Assembly (NCBI GenBank): GCA_018818965.1
Contig: JAHJQX010000022.1
Coordinates: forward strand, 1-44,532
Source of the DNA: Patescibacteria group bacterium
GTDB lineage: Bacteria > Patescibacteriota > JABMPQ01
Length of the DNA: 44,532 nucleotides
Direction of reading: 5' to 3'
Part shown: positions 1 to 10,538 of the stretch, one piece after another
Layout of the letters: every line of letters begins with the position of its first letter
Position numbering within the stretch: the first letter of the stretch is position 1
Program-made: the position numbers and the translations under genes
Notes under the pieces: model-generated
What the model saw: the letters and a program-made list of their open reading frames with translations, nothing else
The model's database searches: none
What the model was told of the DNA's origin: nothing

Positions 1-1
1 G

Positions 2-52
2 GTACAGCAGGGAGAGATCGAATCACGGGTGGAAAAAATAAGTAATAAATAA
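2..52 (+). CDS. xseA: C-terminal tail of exodeoxyribonuclease VII large subunit (truncated by window edge)
   Basis: Open frame from the window edge reads VQQGEIESRVEKISNK*, directly before xseB; short XseA-like tail and usual xseA-xseB order. Confidence 0.5.
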   Translation, partial: VQQGEIESRVEKISNK

Positions 53-61
53 TTTAATATC

Positions 62-265
62 ATGCCAAAAAACGAAGCTAACATCAACGAGTCCCTCAAC
101 AAATTAGAGGATATTGTCAGCTGGTTTGACGAGCAAGAAGATGTCGATGTTGAAGAAGGCCTCAAGAAAGTCAAAGCTGGTGCCAGCCTAATCAAAGATC
201 TCAAAGGTCGGCTGAAAGAAGTAGAGAATGAGTTCGAGGAAGTGAAGAAGGATTTGGAAGAATAG
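62..265 (+). CDS. xseB: Exodeoxyribonuclease VII small subunit
   Basis: 67 aa, NINESLNKLEDIVSWFDEQEDVDVEEGLKKVKAGASLIKDLKGRL matches XseB pattern and size. Confidence 0.9.
   Translation: MPKNEANINESLNKLEDIVSWFDEQEDVDVEEGLKKVKAGASLIKDLKGRLKEVENEFEEVKKDLEE
242..261 (+). repeat. 20-nt direct repeat, copy 1 (inside xseB 3' end)
   Basis: gtgaagaaggatttggaaga, identical to 1402-1421. Confidence 0.9.
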
Positions 266-276
266 GTTGTAGATAA

Positions 277-462
277 AGATTTGAAGGTCAATATTATTAT
301 TTTTCTGGCTGCGGAACTCGTCGTCCCGCTAAGGCGGAACTCAAACACCCGCAGCTGCCTGCCCGCAACGCTTCGCCAGCCCGCAAAAGCTACGCTTTAG
401 CGTTGCTGGCGGGCGTAGCGAGGCGGGCGGGCGAAAAAAAACAATATTGGCCTTCAAATTTC
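277..462 (+). repeat. Family A structured intergenic element, copy A1 (with an extra GC-rich nested hairpin)
   Basis: Outer arms agatttgaaggtcaatattattatttttc / gaaaaaaaacaatattggccttcaaattt; core GCTGCGGAACTCG...ACTCAAACACCCGCAGC shared with copies at 3259 and 5499. Confidence 0.75.
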
Positions 463-492
463 CTCTCCCAACTTTTGGATAAAATATCAATT

Positions 493-1371
493 ATGAAAAT
501 AAAAGGCATAATTTATTTGGGTTTTGCGGTCGTCGCGTTTGCGATAAGTCCTATTATTGAAAAAATTGGCGTGGACAAAGGAGTGGAGCCGTCAGTTTTT
601 GCTCCGATGAGAACTTTTATTGGCTTGTGCTTGGTGGCTGTTTTTTGGTTTTCCATTAGGAAGAAAAAGTCATTAAAATTTGATCGGAAATATACCAAAA
701 ATTTAATAATTATTGGCTTTATTTCGTCCGGGTTGTTTGTTTTCATGTTCATTAAAGCTTTATCATATACGACTGCCACCAATATGGGGGTCATGCAAGG
801 CATGTACGCCGTTGCTTCTTTCATCTTTGCCTATTTCATGATTCGAGAGAAGCTACCCCGCTTGTTTTTCCCCATCTTGACAGCGATGATAATCGGGGTG
901 GTGCTACTTACCAGTAAGGGGCTACTTGTTAAACCAAATATTGGCGATTGGATTTTGTTCGCCACTATTCCGCTGATTGGTTTTTCTAACGTATATATGA
1001 AAAAAACATCCAGGGTATTGGACGCTTTTACTATTACTTTTGGTCGCTATATATTTGGTGCTTTGTTTCTGTTATTTCTTTTACCTTTTATTGGTTTACG
1101 GGATTTCCCCTCACTACAAAACGGGCTGGTTTGGGTAATAATTTCTGGTGTTCTAGGTGGAATAATAGCTTTGGGGCATTATCAGGGAATCCAAATAGTT
1201 GGTCCGACTTTGGCGGCCACCATGCTAATTGCGGCTCCGGCTTTGACGACCGTTTTGGCATTTTTTATTTTAGACGAGACTTTGAATTATCTGCAACTAG
1301 CAGGATTGATTTTGATATTAGGGGGAGCTTTGCTTATTACCCGTTTTAAAGCGGAGTATAAAGAAGTATGA
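493..1371 (+). CDS. EamA/DMT-family transporter
   Basis: About 10 hydrophobic segments, MKIKGIIYLGFAVVAFAISPIIEKIG... and C-terminal EamA repeat. ATG 493 preferred over ORF-track start 403, which translates the repeat element. Confidence 0.8.
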   Translation: MKIKGIIYLGFAVVAFAISPIIEKIGVDKGVEPSVFAPMRTFIGLCLVAVFWFSIRKKKSLKFDRKYTKNLIIIGFISSGLFVFMFIKALSYTTATNMGVMQGMYAVASFIFAYFMIREKLPRLFFPILTAMIIGVVLLTSKGLLVKPNIGDWILFATIPLIGFSNVYMKKTSRVLDAFTITFGRYIFGALFLLFLLPFIGLRDFPSLQNGLVWVIISGVLGGIIALGHYQGIQIVGPTLAATMLIAAPALTTVLAFFILDETLNYLQLAGLILILGGALLITRFKAEYKEV

Positions 1372-1401
1372 CAAACGAAGGTTTTAAGCGAAACTGAGCG
1401 G

Positions 1402-1421
1402 GTGAAGAAGGATTTGGAAGA
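1402..1421 (+). repeat. 20-nt direct repeat, copy 2 (non-coding, after EamA gene)
   Basis: gtgaagaaggatttggaaga, identical to 242-261. Confidence 0.9.
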
Positions 1422-1440
1422 TAGTGAGTAGTTTAGAATA

Positions 1441-2550
1441 TCATAACTCTTGTCTTCGCTCTTCGGCTGTTTTTCTCTGACTCCGTCTACGGCGGCTGAG
1501 GAATTTAAAAAGTCTGTTTTTTGTTGCTGGCTGTCTTCCTTCGCGGGGGCTTTTCGCATGTTCAGGCTCAATACCAGCGATGGCAATGAATGATTTTCTC
1601 GAACTTAATTTTTTTGGTAAGTCACTATCCTCGTATTTTCCAACTTCTGGCTCAAAAGTGGCTGGATGTTGGTAATGATCATCATCTAGACGATCATCCG
1701 GGATAGTTGTATCATCACTTTCCAGTTCTGGCTCGTGGCTAGTTAACTCTGAGTCAAGCTCAGTAGAATTTGGCCCAGAGGTATCAATTATATTCGATTT
1801 ATAAACTTTACCCCAAGATTTTTCTTCGCGACTAAGTGCCGATGTTTTTTGATCCCCACTAGCTGCTTTCAAGCGGTTGTTTAACTCACGATTGTGAGCT
1901 TCTTCAGTTATCAATGCCTCTTCCTGTTCTTGCATTTGGGCTAATTCATCTCCTGGCGTGATGGCGAATTCATCGCTTAACGCTTCATTGGGGTTACCAG
2001 ATGAAATTCCCATCGCATCAAACAAATTATCTTTGCTATTTTCAGCTGCATGTCTTTTTGTTCGCCATTTTTTTCCTTGGCGGACATGGAAAGAACCTTT
2101 GCGTTGTGGTTGACGACTACGGTCATCCTCATCCTCAGATGTTGAGGTTTTACTGAGACTGCCAAATTTTACAGCTTCGTTGTCATAATCAGTTATTGAT
2201 TCGGAGGATAGATCAGCGGCAATGTTTTGTGGTGTATCACTTCCAGAATCAACCGACTTAGAAGGCAATTTCTTTTTCTTTTCAGGAGCTGTGTAAACAA
2301 AAGTCTCTGGTGCGGCGTCTTTTCTTTTTTGCGGACTCCAACTAGCGTCTTGTTCGGCTACCCTTCTTCTCAGTCGATCCATCTCGCGTCTTTCTTCCGC
2401 CGAATGGATAGCCGTTTTAGTAACTTTTATTTGCTCAGGAGCGGGAGTTTCTGGCTTGAAACGTCGTCCGCCGCCCCTACGATTAGGACCGCGTAGAAAG
2501 CGTTGTTCATCCTTGGAGGTAGCAATCCCAGCATCAATATTTCGCGCCAT
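1441..2550 (-). CDS. Hypothetical protein, highly charged and probably disordered
   Basis: 369-aa ORF with ATG; R/K/E/D/S-rich, basic at both ends; no recognised domain. Confidence 0.6.
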   Translation of the reverse strand: MARNIDAGIATSKDEQRFLRGPNRRGGGRRFKPETPAPEQIKVTKTAIHSAEERREMDRLRRRVAEQDASWSPQKRKDAAPETFVYTAPEKKKKLPSKSVDSGSDTPQNIAADLSSESITDYDNEAVKFGSLSKTSTSEDEDDRSRQPQRKGSFHVRQGKKWRTKRHAAENSKDNLFDAMGISSGNPNEALSDEFAITPGDELAQMQEQEEALITEEAHNRELNNRLKAASGDQKTSALSREEKSWGKVYKSNIIDTSGPNSTELDSELTSHEPELESDDTTIPDDRLDDDHYQHPATFEPEVGKYEDSDLPKKLSSRKSFIAIAGIEPEHAKSPREGRQPATKNRLFKFLSRRRRSQRKTAEERRQEL

Positions 2551-2687
2551 GTGATTAAATTATTTACTATCACTGTTTATTATAATACATAGTATATTCT
2601 CGTGCTAGACCCAGCGGGGAGAATGTTTGTAATTTAAATCTCCACAAGGTAAGATAGTTAATACCCGTATTGAATCAGCTATAATAA

Positions 2688-3257
2688 ATGAGTTCAACCA
2701 ATTTTTGTCAAATAGAGTTAAGTGACGCTGCGATAAATTACACTTTGCGCACTAGTAACCGTGCCCGCAATCTTCGTTTGACCATCAATCTCGATGGCGA
2801 GTTGGTTGTCACTAAGCCCTGGCTAGTCAGTACGCGTCAAGTGGAAAGGTTCATGCAGCAGAAGGCTGGTTGGATATTAAAGAAAATGACAGCAATAAAG
2901 ACGCGGGGAAACAATAGTCTGCTGGCGAATGTTGGCGCAGCTGATTATTTAAAATACAAAGAACAAGCTCGCGCCCTGGCGATTCAGAAAGTTACGGACT
3001 TTGGTCAGATCTATGGACTTGGTTACAATCGTATTTTTATCCGTAATCAGAAAACTCGCTGGGGGAGTTGTTCAGCCCAGAAGAACTTAAACTACAATTT
3101 TCGTATTGCCCTGTTGCCGGAAAGGCTAGTGGACTATATAATAGTACATGAGCTGTGTCACTTGCAAGAATTGAATCATTCGCAACGTTTTTGGGCATTG
3201 GTTGGACAGGAGATACCGTATTATAAAGAGGCGAGGAAAGAGTTGCGAAATATATAA
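2688..3257 (+). CDS. YgjP/DUF45-family M48-like metallopeptidase
   Basis: HELCHLQELNHS zinc motif plus TRWGSCS and YIIVHELCH context typical of the YgjP-like domain. Confidence 0.88.
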   Translation: MSSTNFCQIELSDAAINYTLRTSNRARNLRLTINLDGELVVTKPWLVSTRQVERFMQQKAGWILKKMTAIKTRGNNSLLANVGAADYLKYKEQARALAIQKVTDFGQIYGLGYNRIFIRNQKTRWGSCSAQKNLNYNFRIALLPERLVDYIIVHELCHLQELNHSQRFWALVGQEIPYYKEARKELRNI

Positions 3258-3258
3258 A

Positions 3259-3372
3259 ATATTAAAGACTAATATTATTCTTTTTCTGGCTGCGGAACTC
3301 GCCCCTCGACAAGGTCGAGGGACTCAAACATCCGCAGCGGGCGAAAAAGAACAATATCAGCCTTCAAATCTA
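3259..3372 (+). repeat. Family A structured intergenic element, copy A2
   Basis: Core GCTGCGGAACTCGCCCCTCGACAAGGTCGAGGGACTCAAACATCCGCAGC; outer arms aatattattctttttc / gaaaaagaacaatatc. Confidence 0.75.
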
Positions 3373-3383
3373 TAAATTTAATC

Positions 3384-4139
3384 ATGTCAAATTACTACAA
3401 CCCCCAACGCGTTCGCAATCTATACGACCCGGAGTCAAAAAAGCCTTATCGCCTCAGTCGCTCTAAGATTGATCTCTTTCTGAATTGTCCCAAGTGTTTT
3501 TATTTAGATCGTCGCTTGGGCGTGGGGCAGCCTCCAGGATATCCTTTTAGCCTAAATTCAGCTGTGGATGCATTACTCAAAAAAGAATTTGATATCCATC
3601 GGGCTAAAGGCACTCCCCACCCGATGATGAAAGCTTACAAAATAGATGCCGTTCCCTACGAACACGAAAAAATGGGTGAGTGGCGAGATTCGCTGCGGCG
3701 GGGAATCAAATATTTACACGAACCGACCAATCTAGTGATCACTGGCGGGGTAGATGACGTCTGGGTCAATCCTAAAGAAGAACTAATGATCGTGGATTAT
3801 AAAGCTACTTCCAAAAAAGGAGAGGTTAGCTTAGACGCTGATTGGCAAATTGGCTACAAGCGACAGATGGAGATATATCAGTGGCTGTTTCGGAAAAATG
3901 ATTTTAAAGTTTCGGATACGGGCTATTTTGTTTATTGCAATGGCGATGCGGATAAGGAAGCCTTTGATGGCAAGCTGGAATTTGATGTGAAGTTGATACC
4001 GTATAAAGGTGATGACTCGTGGGTGGAACAGACGGTGGTGGAAGCACACAAGTGTCTCACCGGTGACAAAATTCCCAAGCCGGGCGAAGATTGCGATTTT
4101 TGCCGGTACCGAGCGGCGGCGGATAATGTAGATAAATAA
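3384..4139 (+). CDS. PD-(D/E)XK nuclease superfamily protein (RecB/Cas4-like fold)
   Basis: GGVDDVWVNPKEELMIVDYKATS (D...DxK), QMEIYQWL (QxxxY-like), paired cysteines NCPKCFY and CDFCRYR. Confidence 0.75.
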   Translation: MSNYYNPQRVRNLYDPESKKPYRLSRSKIDLFLNCPKCFYLDRRLGVGQPPGYPFSLNSAVDALLKKEFDIHRAKGTPHPMMKAYKIDAVPYEHEKMGEWRDSLRRGIKYLHEPTNLVITGGVDDVWVNPKEELMIVDYKATSKKGEVSLDADWQIGYKRQMEIYQWLFRKNDFKVSDTGYFVYCNGDADKEAFDGKLEFDVKLIPYKGDDSWVEQTVVEAHKCLTGDKIPKPGEDCDFCRYRAAADNVDK

Positions 4140-4152
4140 TTTACTTATAAAA

Positions 4153-4431
4153 ATGACACACAGCGAAAAAAAATTCACGGCCGAGCAGGCCAAAGAAATC
4201 GGCGAGCAACTAGAAATCAAATGGGACAAATTTGATGTCGAACAATTCCGACGCGGTATGGATGTAGAGTTGGAACACGGCATTGTAGATTCTAACACCA
4301 ACGTTACTGATGATAATCCTCTCATGACGGGCAAGATTGCTTTGGCTCATCTCAATGAGTTTCCCGATTATTATGATCGCTTGGATAAAATGGAAGAAGA
4401 AGCCGATAAATTTTGGGGAGATCAAGACTAA
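4153..4431 (+). CDS. DUF5661-like small protein
   Basis: FDVEQFRRGMDVELEHGIVDSNTNVTDDNPLMTGKIALAHLNEFPDYYDRLDKMEEEA resembles the DUF5661 pattern as recalled. Confidence 0.65.
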   Translation: MTHSEKKFTAEQAKEIGEQLEIKWDKFDVEQFRRGMDVELEHGIVDSNTNVTDDNPLMTGKIALAHLNEFPDYYDRLDKMEEEADKFWGDQD

Positions 4432-4460
4432 TACCTGAGAGCGGAAAATAAATAATAAAA

Positions 4461-5498
4461 ATGACTAAAAAATTAATCAAGTGGTTAACTGTTTTCTCGG
4501 TGGTTTTGGTGGCGGTGCTAGTTTGCACTTATGCCTATCTGAGTGTCTGGGGACCAGAGGAAGGGATCTCTATACTAAAGGGCAAAGAAATATCACCCGA
4601 GATTATTAACTATAATAGCCGCACGTATGATAAGGAAAGAACAACGGTTAATAAAAAAGACGCTATCGCTTCAGCGCGCGAACTTTTAGAAGATGGTGAC
4701 AATGTTAAGCATTTTACCGAGCTCAGTCCTCTTAAAGACACAAAATCTTTTTTGGAAGTTTGCTATTATAATCCTGACCAGAAACAATATTTTCTATTAC
4801 TAGATAAGCCAGAAGGTAGCCTAGAAGAAAACTTTACTTCCCGTTTATGCCATCGAGTATTGTTTATTTTTGAGAAGCCAGAGGATTTTACCGAGGTAGT
4901 GGTAGGAGCTGAGGATGGCCAAGTAGCTTCTTGGACTCAGGATGGTGACAAGCCTCAAGAATTAGCATATTTTCAAACAAAGCCAGCTGGCGATTTTGTT
5001 CTCAAGCAAGAAATTGATGTCGATCACGATGGGATTGAGGAAACATTTGCCATTGCTCACCCAGACGAACCAAATGAGCAGGGGTTAATCCCAGTATACT
5101 ATTTATCCTACTCATACGTTGAAAAAGCGGCTAGCTGGATTTGGACATATAATTTTCTGCGGGCGGTTGAGCCGGGAGTGAAAGATCGTATCAGAGAAAT
5201 GGTAACAATAGGTTCAGTGGACGATATCACGGACGATGGCATAGATGAGATTTTAGTGAAATTTAAAAGTGAGGGTGATAATGGTCGTCTACTGGCATTA
5301 TTGGATAGCCCTTATTATTTGTGGACGAACATGCTTTATTATGGTGATTTGCCGGGGGGCGAAATTAAAATAAAAGACGGCCAGTTGATTACCGTCGAAA
5401 GTGCTTGGGCCGAAAATGATGCCCAGTGTTGTCCGTCGGGGCGATTAGAAACCACGTATGTTTTTGATGGGCAGCGGATGGTGAAGGAGGTGGAGTAG
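4461..5498 (+). CDS. Membrane-anchored/secreted hypothetical protein with FG-GAP-like Ca-binding repeats
   Basis: N-terminal signal anchor; DVDHDGIEETFAI and DDITDDGIDEILVKF motifs. Confidence 0.6.
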   Translation: MTKKLIKWLTVFSVVLVAVLVCTYAYLSVWGPEEGISILKGKEISPEIINYNSRTYDKERTTVNKKDAIASARELLEDGDNVKHFTELSPLKDTKSFLEVCYYNPDQKQYFLLLDKPEGSLEENFTSRLCHRVLFIFEKPEDFTEVVVGAEDGQVASWTQDGDKPQELAYFQTKPAGDFVLKQEIDVDHDGIEETFAIAHPDEPNEQGLIPVYYLSYSYVEKAASWIWTYNFLRAVEPGVKDRIREMVTIGSVDDITDDGIDEILVKFKSEGDNGRLLALLDSPYYLWTNMLYYGDLPGGEIKIKDGQLITVESAWAENDAQCCPSGRLETTYVFDGQRMVKEVE

Positions 5499-5624
5499 GT
5501 ATAAAGAGACAAAGAGTTTATATTGTTATTTTTCGCAGCTGCGGAACTTGTCGTCTCGATTGGATCGAGACTCCTCAAACACCCGCAGCCAGAAAAACAG
5601 CAATGTTAGTTCTTTGTCTCTAAG
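5499..5624 (+). repeat. Family A structured intergenic element, copy A3
   Basis: Core GCTGCGGAACTTGTCGTCTCGATTGGATCGAGACTCCTCAAACACCCGCAGC; outer arms agagacaaaga / tctttgtctct. Confidence 0.75.
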
Positions 5625-5679
5625 CGTTTTTCTAAAACACACTAGGACGGCTATAAAATAATAATTAAATTCAAGATAT

Positions 5680-6003
5680 ATGAACTTCAACGAGTATCAG
5701 AAAAAGTCACGCAAAACGGCCAAGTATCCCGAGAAGAATTTTATTTATCCAACTCTGGGGTTAAATGGGGAAGCGGGGGAAGTGGCGGAAAAAGTTAAGA
5801 AAGTAATTCGGGATAAGGGTGGTAAGCTCGATCAGGAAACTATTGCCGATATTGGTTTGGAATTGGGCGATGTTCTCTGGTATCTGGCTCAGCTGGCCAC
5901 AGAATTGAACTTGTCATTAGACGATATAGCCGAGCAAAATATCAGCAAACTTTATTCACGGTTGCGCCGGGGGAAGATTGCCGGGAGTGGGGATAAGCGG
6001 TGA
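5680..6003 (+). CDS. MazG-like nucleotide pyrophosphohydrolase
   Basis: 107 aa; YPTLGLNGEAGEVAEKVKKVIRD...GLELGDVLWYLAQLATEL is the MazG-like EExxE/ExxD pattern. Confidence 0.88.
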   Translation: MNFNEYQKKSRKTAKYPEKNFIYPTLGLNGEAGEVAEKVKKVIRDKGGKLDQETIADIGLELGDVLWYLAQLATELNLSLDDIAEQNISKLYSRLRRGKIAGSGDKR

Positions 6004-6035
6004 GTAAAATGGGTACAAAATCTTCAATATTTCCC

Positions 6036-6066
6036 TTGACATGTTTTATAGTTATACTAGTATAAA
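6036..6066 (+). promoter_or_regulatory. Candidate promoter for the 23S locus
   Basis: TTGACA at 6036-6041, TATAAA at 6061-6066 (spacer 19, longer than ideal) with TAGTAT alternative at 6058-6063. Confidence 0.45.
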
Positions 6067-6079
6067 GGGTAATCTCAAT

Positions 6080-6121
6080 ATGATAAAAAAAGTTACAATC
6101 AGACAGCTAGCGGCCGCATGA
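6080..6121 (+). CDS. Possible 13-aa leader peptide MIKKVTIRQLAAA
   Basis: ATG to TGA; aaaggg 11-16 nt upstream; followed by mutually exclusive hairpins. No homology support. Confidence 0.25.
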   Translation: MIKKVTIRQLAAA

Positions 6122-6150
6122 CAAAACGTCAGATAGACGTGTTGCTTATG

Positions 6151-6173
6151 GCCGCGCCTCCCGCGGCTTTTTT
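6151..6173 (+). terminator. Intrinsic terminator-like hairpin in the 23S leader
   Basis: gccgcg-cctcc-cgcggc followed by six T. Confidence 0.7.
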
Positions 6174-6193
6174 AGTCAAATTATTTCGCCAAG

Positions 6194-6292
6194 ATTGTTC
6201 TTCTGAAATTAGCTAAGTTTAACCCTAGTTGTTTTATTGCCCCAGGGTGGTTGGCAGCGTTGGGCAAGCTTGGCTAATTTTACAAGAATGAT
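6194..6292 (+). repeat. Long imperfect inverted repeat in the 23S leader
   Basis: attgttcttctgaaattagctaag (6194-6217) pairs with cttggctaattttacaagaatgat (6269-6292); nested ttgccc/gggcaa. Confidence 0.65.
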
Positions 6293-6391
6293 CAGCTGGT
6301 TACGGCGGTTGCGAGCGTTGTTGCTAGAACGTTAACAATTGAATACCACGCAATTAGTGCCCACGACGAGTGGGCACAACACAAGAAACAG

Positions 6392-6414
6392 CAATTATAA
6401 ATTGCTAGTCAATC
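6392..6414 (+). repeat. Pre-23S processing stem, left arm
   Basis: caattataaattgctagtcaatc is the exact reverse complement of 9336-9358. Confidence 0.85.
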
Positions 6415-6417
6415 GTT

Positions 6418-9289
<2,872 letters not shown>

Positions 9290-9335
9290 ATACGTTGTGG
9301 TCGCGCGGAGATTATTCTCCGACTATCACAACGGT

Positions 9336-9358
9336 GATTGACTAGCAATTTATAATTG
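9336..9358 (+). repeat. Pre-23S processing stem, right arm
   Basis: gattgactagcaatttataattg, exact reverse complement of 6392-6414. Confidence 0.85.
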
Positions 9359-9427
9359 TTGCGTGTGTCGCGCTGTTAATGGAATTTGTATAATTAGTTT
9401 GGTATCGCGACCAGTTAAAACTGGCAT

Positions 9428-9546
9428 AGTCTTGGTGGTACTTGCGGAGTAGTCACACCTGTTCCCATCTCGAACACAGAAGTTAAGCACTCCCGCGCCG
9501 ATGATACCCTGCCTCGTGTAGGGAAAAGTAGGTCACCGCCAGGACT
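9428..9546 (+). rRNA. rrf: 5S ribosomal RNA
   Basis: agtcttggtggta...cacctgttcccatctcgaacacagaagttaagc...gcgccgatgat...gtaggtcaccgccaggact. Confidence 0.93.
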
Positions 9547-9557
9547 ATGCCAGTTTT
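9540..9557 (+). terminator. rRNA transcription terminator; the stem is the extended 5S terminal helix
   Basis: aaactggcatagtc upstream pairs with gactatgccagttt, followed by T-run. Confidence 0.6.
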
Positions 9558-9664
9558 TTAATACAAAAACGTTTTTGGTTGGCAGTCCCTGTGAATAATT
9601 CTGCTAGCTTCTTTGCCGAATTAAGTAAGATGTGTTATTCTATTAGTAATCAATAAGATCACTC

Positions 9665-10531
9665 ATGTCTAAAGTAACAAAAGCAGTTATCCCAGTAGCT
9701 GGCTATGGTACTCGTTTTTTGCCAGTCACTAAAGCCCAGCCCAAAGAAATGCTACCAGTAGTAGATAAGCCGATCATTCAGTATGTGGTGGAAGAAGCGG
9801 TGGCTTCGGGTATCACCGATATTATTTTGGTGACGGGAGCAAGCAAGCGAGCAGTTGAAGACCATTTTGACTATAATTATGAACTCCAGAGCTGGTTGAA
9901 AAAACAGGGCAAAAATAAGATAAGAGAAGAAGTGAAGAATATTGCTGACATGGCTGACTTTGTTTATATTCGTCAGAAGGGACCTTACGGTAATGGTACG
10001 CCGGTAATGTGTGCTAAGAAAGTGGTGGGGGATGAACCGTTTGCAGTTTTGTGGGGAGATGAATTTTTTCATTCTAAGGTACCACGTCTTAAGCAGTTAA
10101 TCGAAGTTTACGATAAATATACTGATCCAGTAATGACCGCTTATCCAACTGATGACGAAGGTACCTCCAAATATGGTATTCTAGATGCCACTAATATTGA
10201 AAAGAATGTTTACCAAGTTAAAAAAATAGTAGAAAAACCTGGGCCAGCCAAGGCTCCTTCACGCTTAGCTGCTCCGGGTGGTTACATTTTAACCCCAGAT
10301 ATTTTTGATATTTTAGAAAATACTAACTTAGGTAAAGACGGAGAACTTTGGCTGGTCGATGCTATTTTTGCTCTGTCAGAGAAAAGACCAATTTATGCTT
10401 GTGAAGTTGATGCCACTTATTACGATACAGGTTCAAAACTAGGCTGGCTCAAGGCCAACGTGGATTTGGCCTTAGAACACCCCGAGCTCAAGCGAGACTT
10501 TCACAAAATACTCAAAGAAAAATTAAAATAA
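9665..10531 (+). CDS. galU: UTP-glucose-1-phosphate uridylyltransferase
   Basis: KAVIPVAGYGTRFLPVTKAQPKEMLPVVDKPIIQYVVEEAV signature. Confidence 0.95.
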   Translation: MSKVTKAVIPVAGYGTRFLPVTKAQPKEMLPVVDKPIIQYVVEEAVASGITDIILVTGASKRAVEDHFDYNYELQSWLKKQGKNKIREEVKNIADMADFVYIRQKGPYGNGTPVMCAKKVVGDEPFAVLWGDEFFHSKVPRLKQLIEVYDKYTDPVMTAYPTDDEGTSKYGILDATNIEKNVYQVKKIVEKPGPAKAPSRLAAPGGYILTPDIFDILENTNLGKDGELWLVDAIFALSEKRPIYACEVDATYYDTGSKLGWLKANVDLALEHPELKRDFHKILKEKLK

Positions 10532-10538
10532 CAACAAA

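Noticed and set aside
277-462. Family A element as an integron attC site
   Set aside because: No RYYYAAC/GTTRRRY core sites at the arms and no integrase in the window; the conserved parts are internal loops instead.
403-492. N-terminal extension of the EamA ORF (MLAGVARRAGEKKQYW...)
   Set aside because: It translates the right arm of repeat element A1; ATG 493 gives a normal transporter N-terminus.
1369-1371. Alternative genetic code (TGA = Gly)
   Set aside because: TGA ends several genes at sensible positions (EamA gene at 1371, glycoside hydrolase at 37914), so the standard bacterial code fits.
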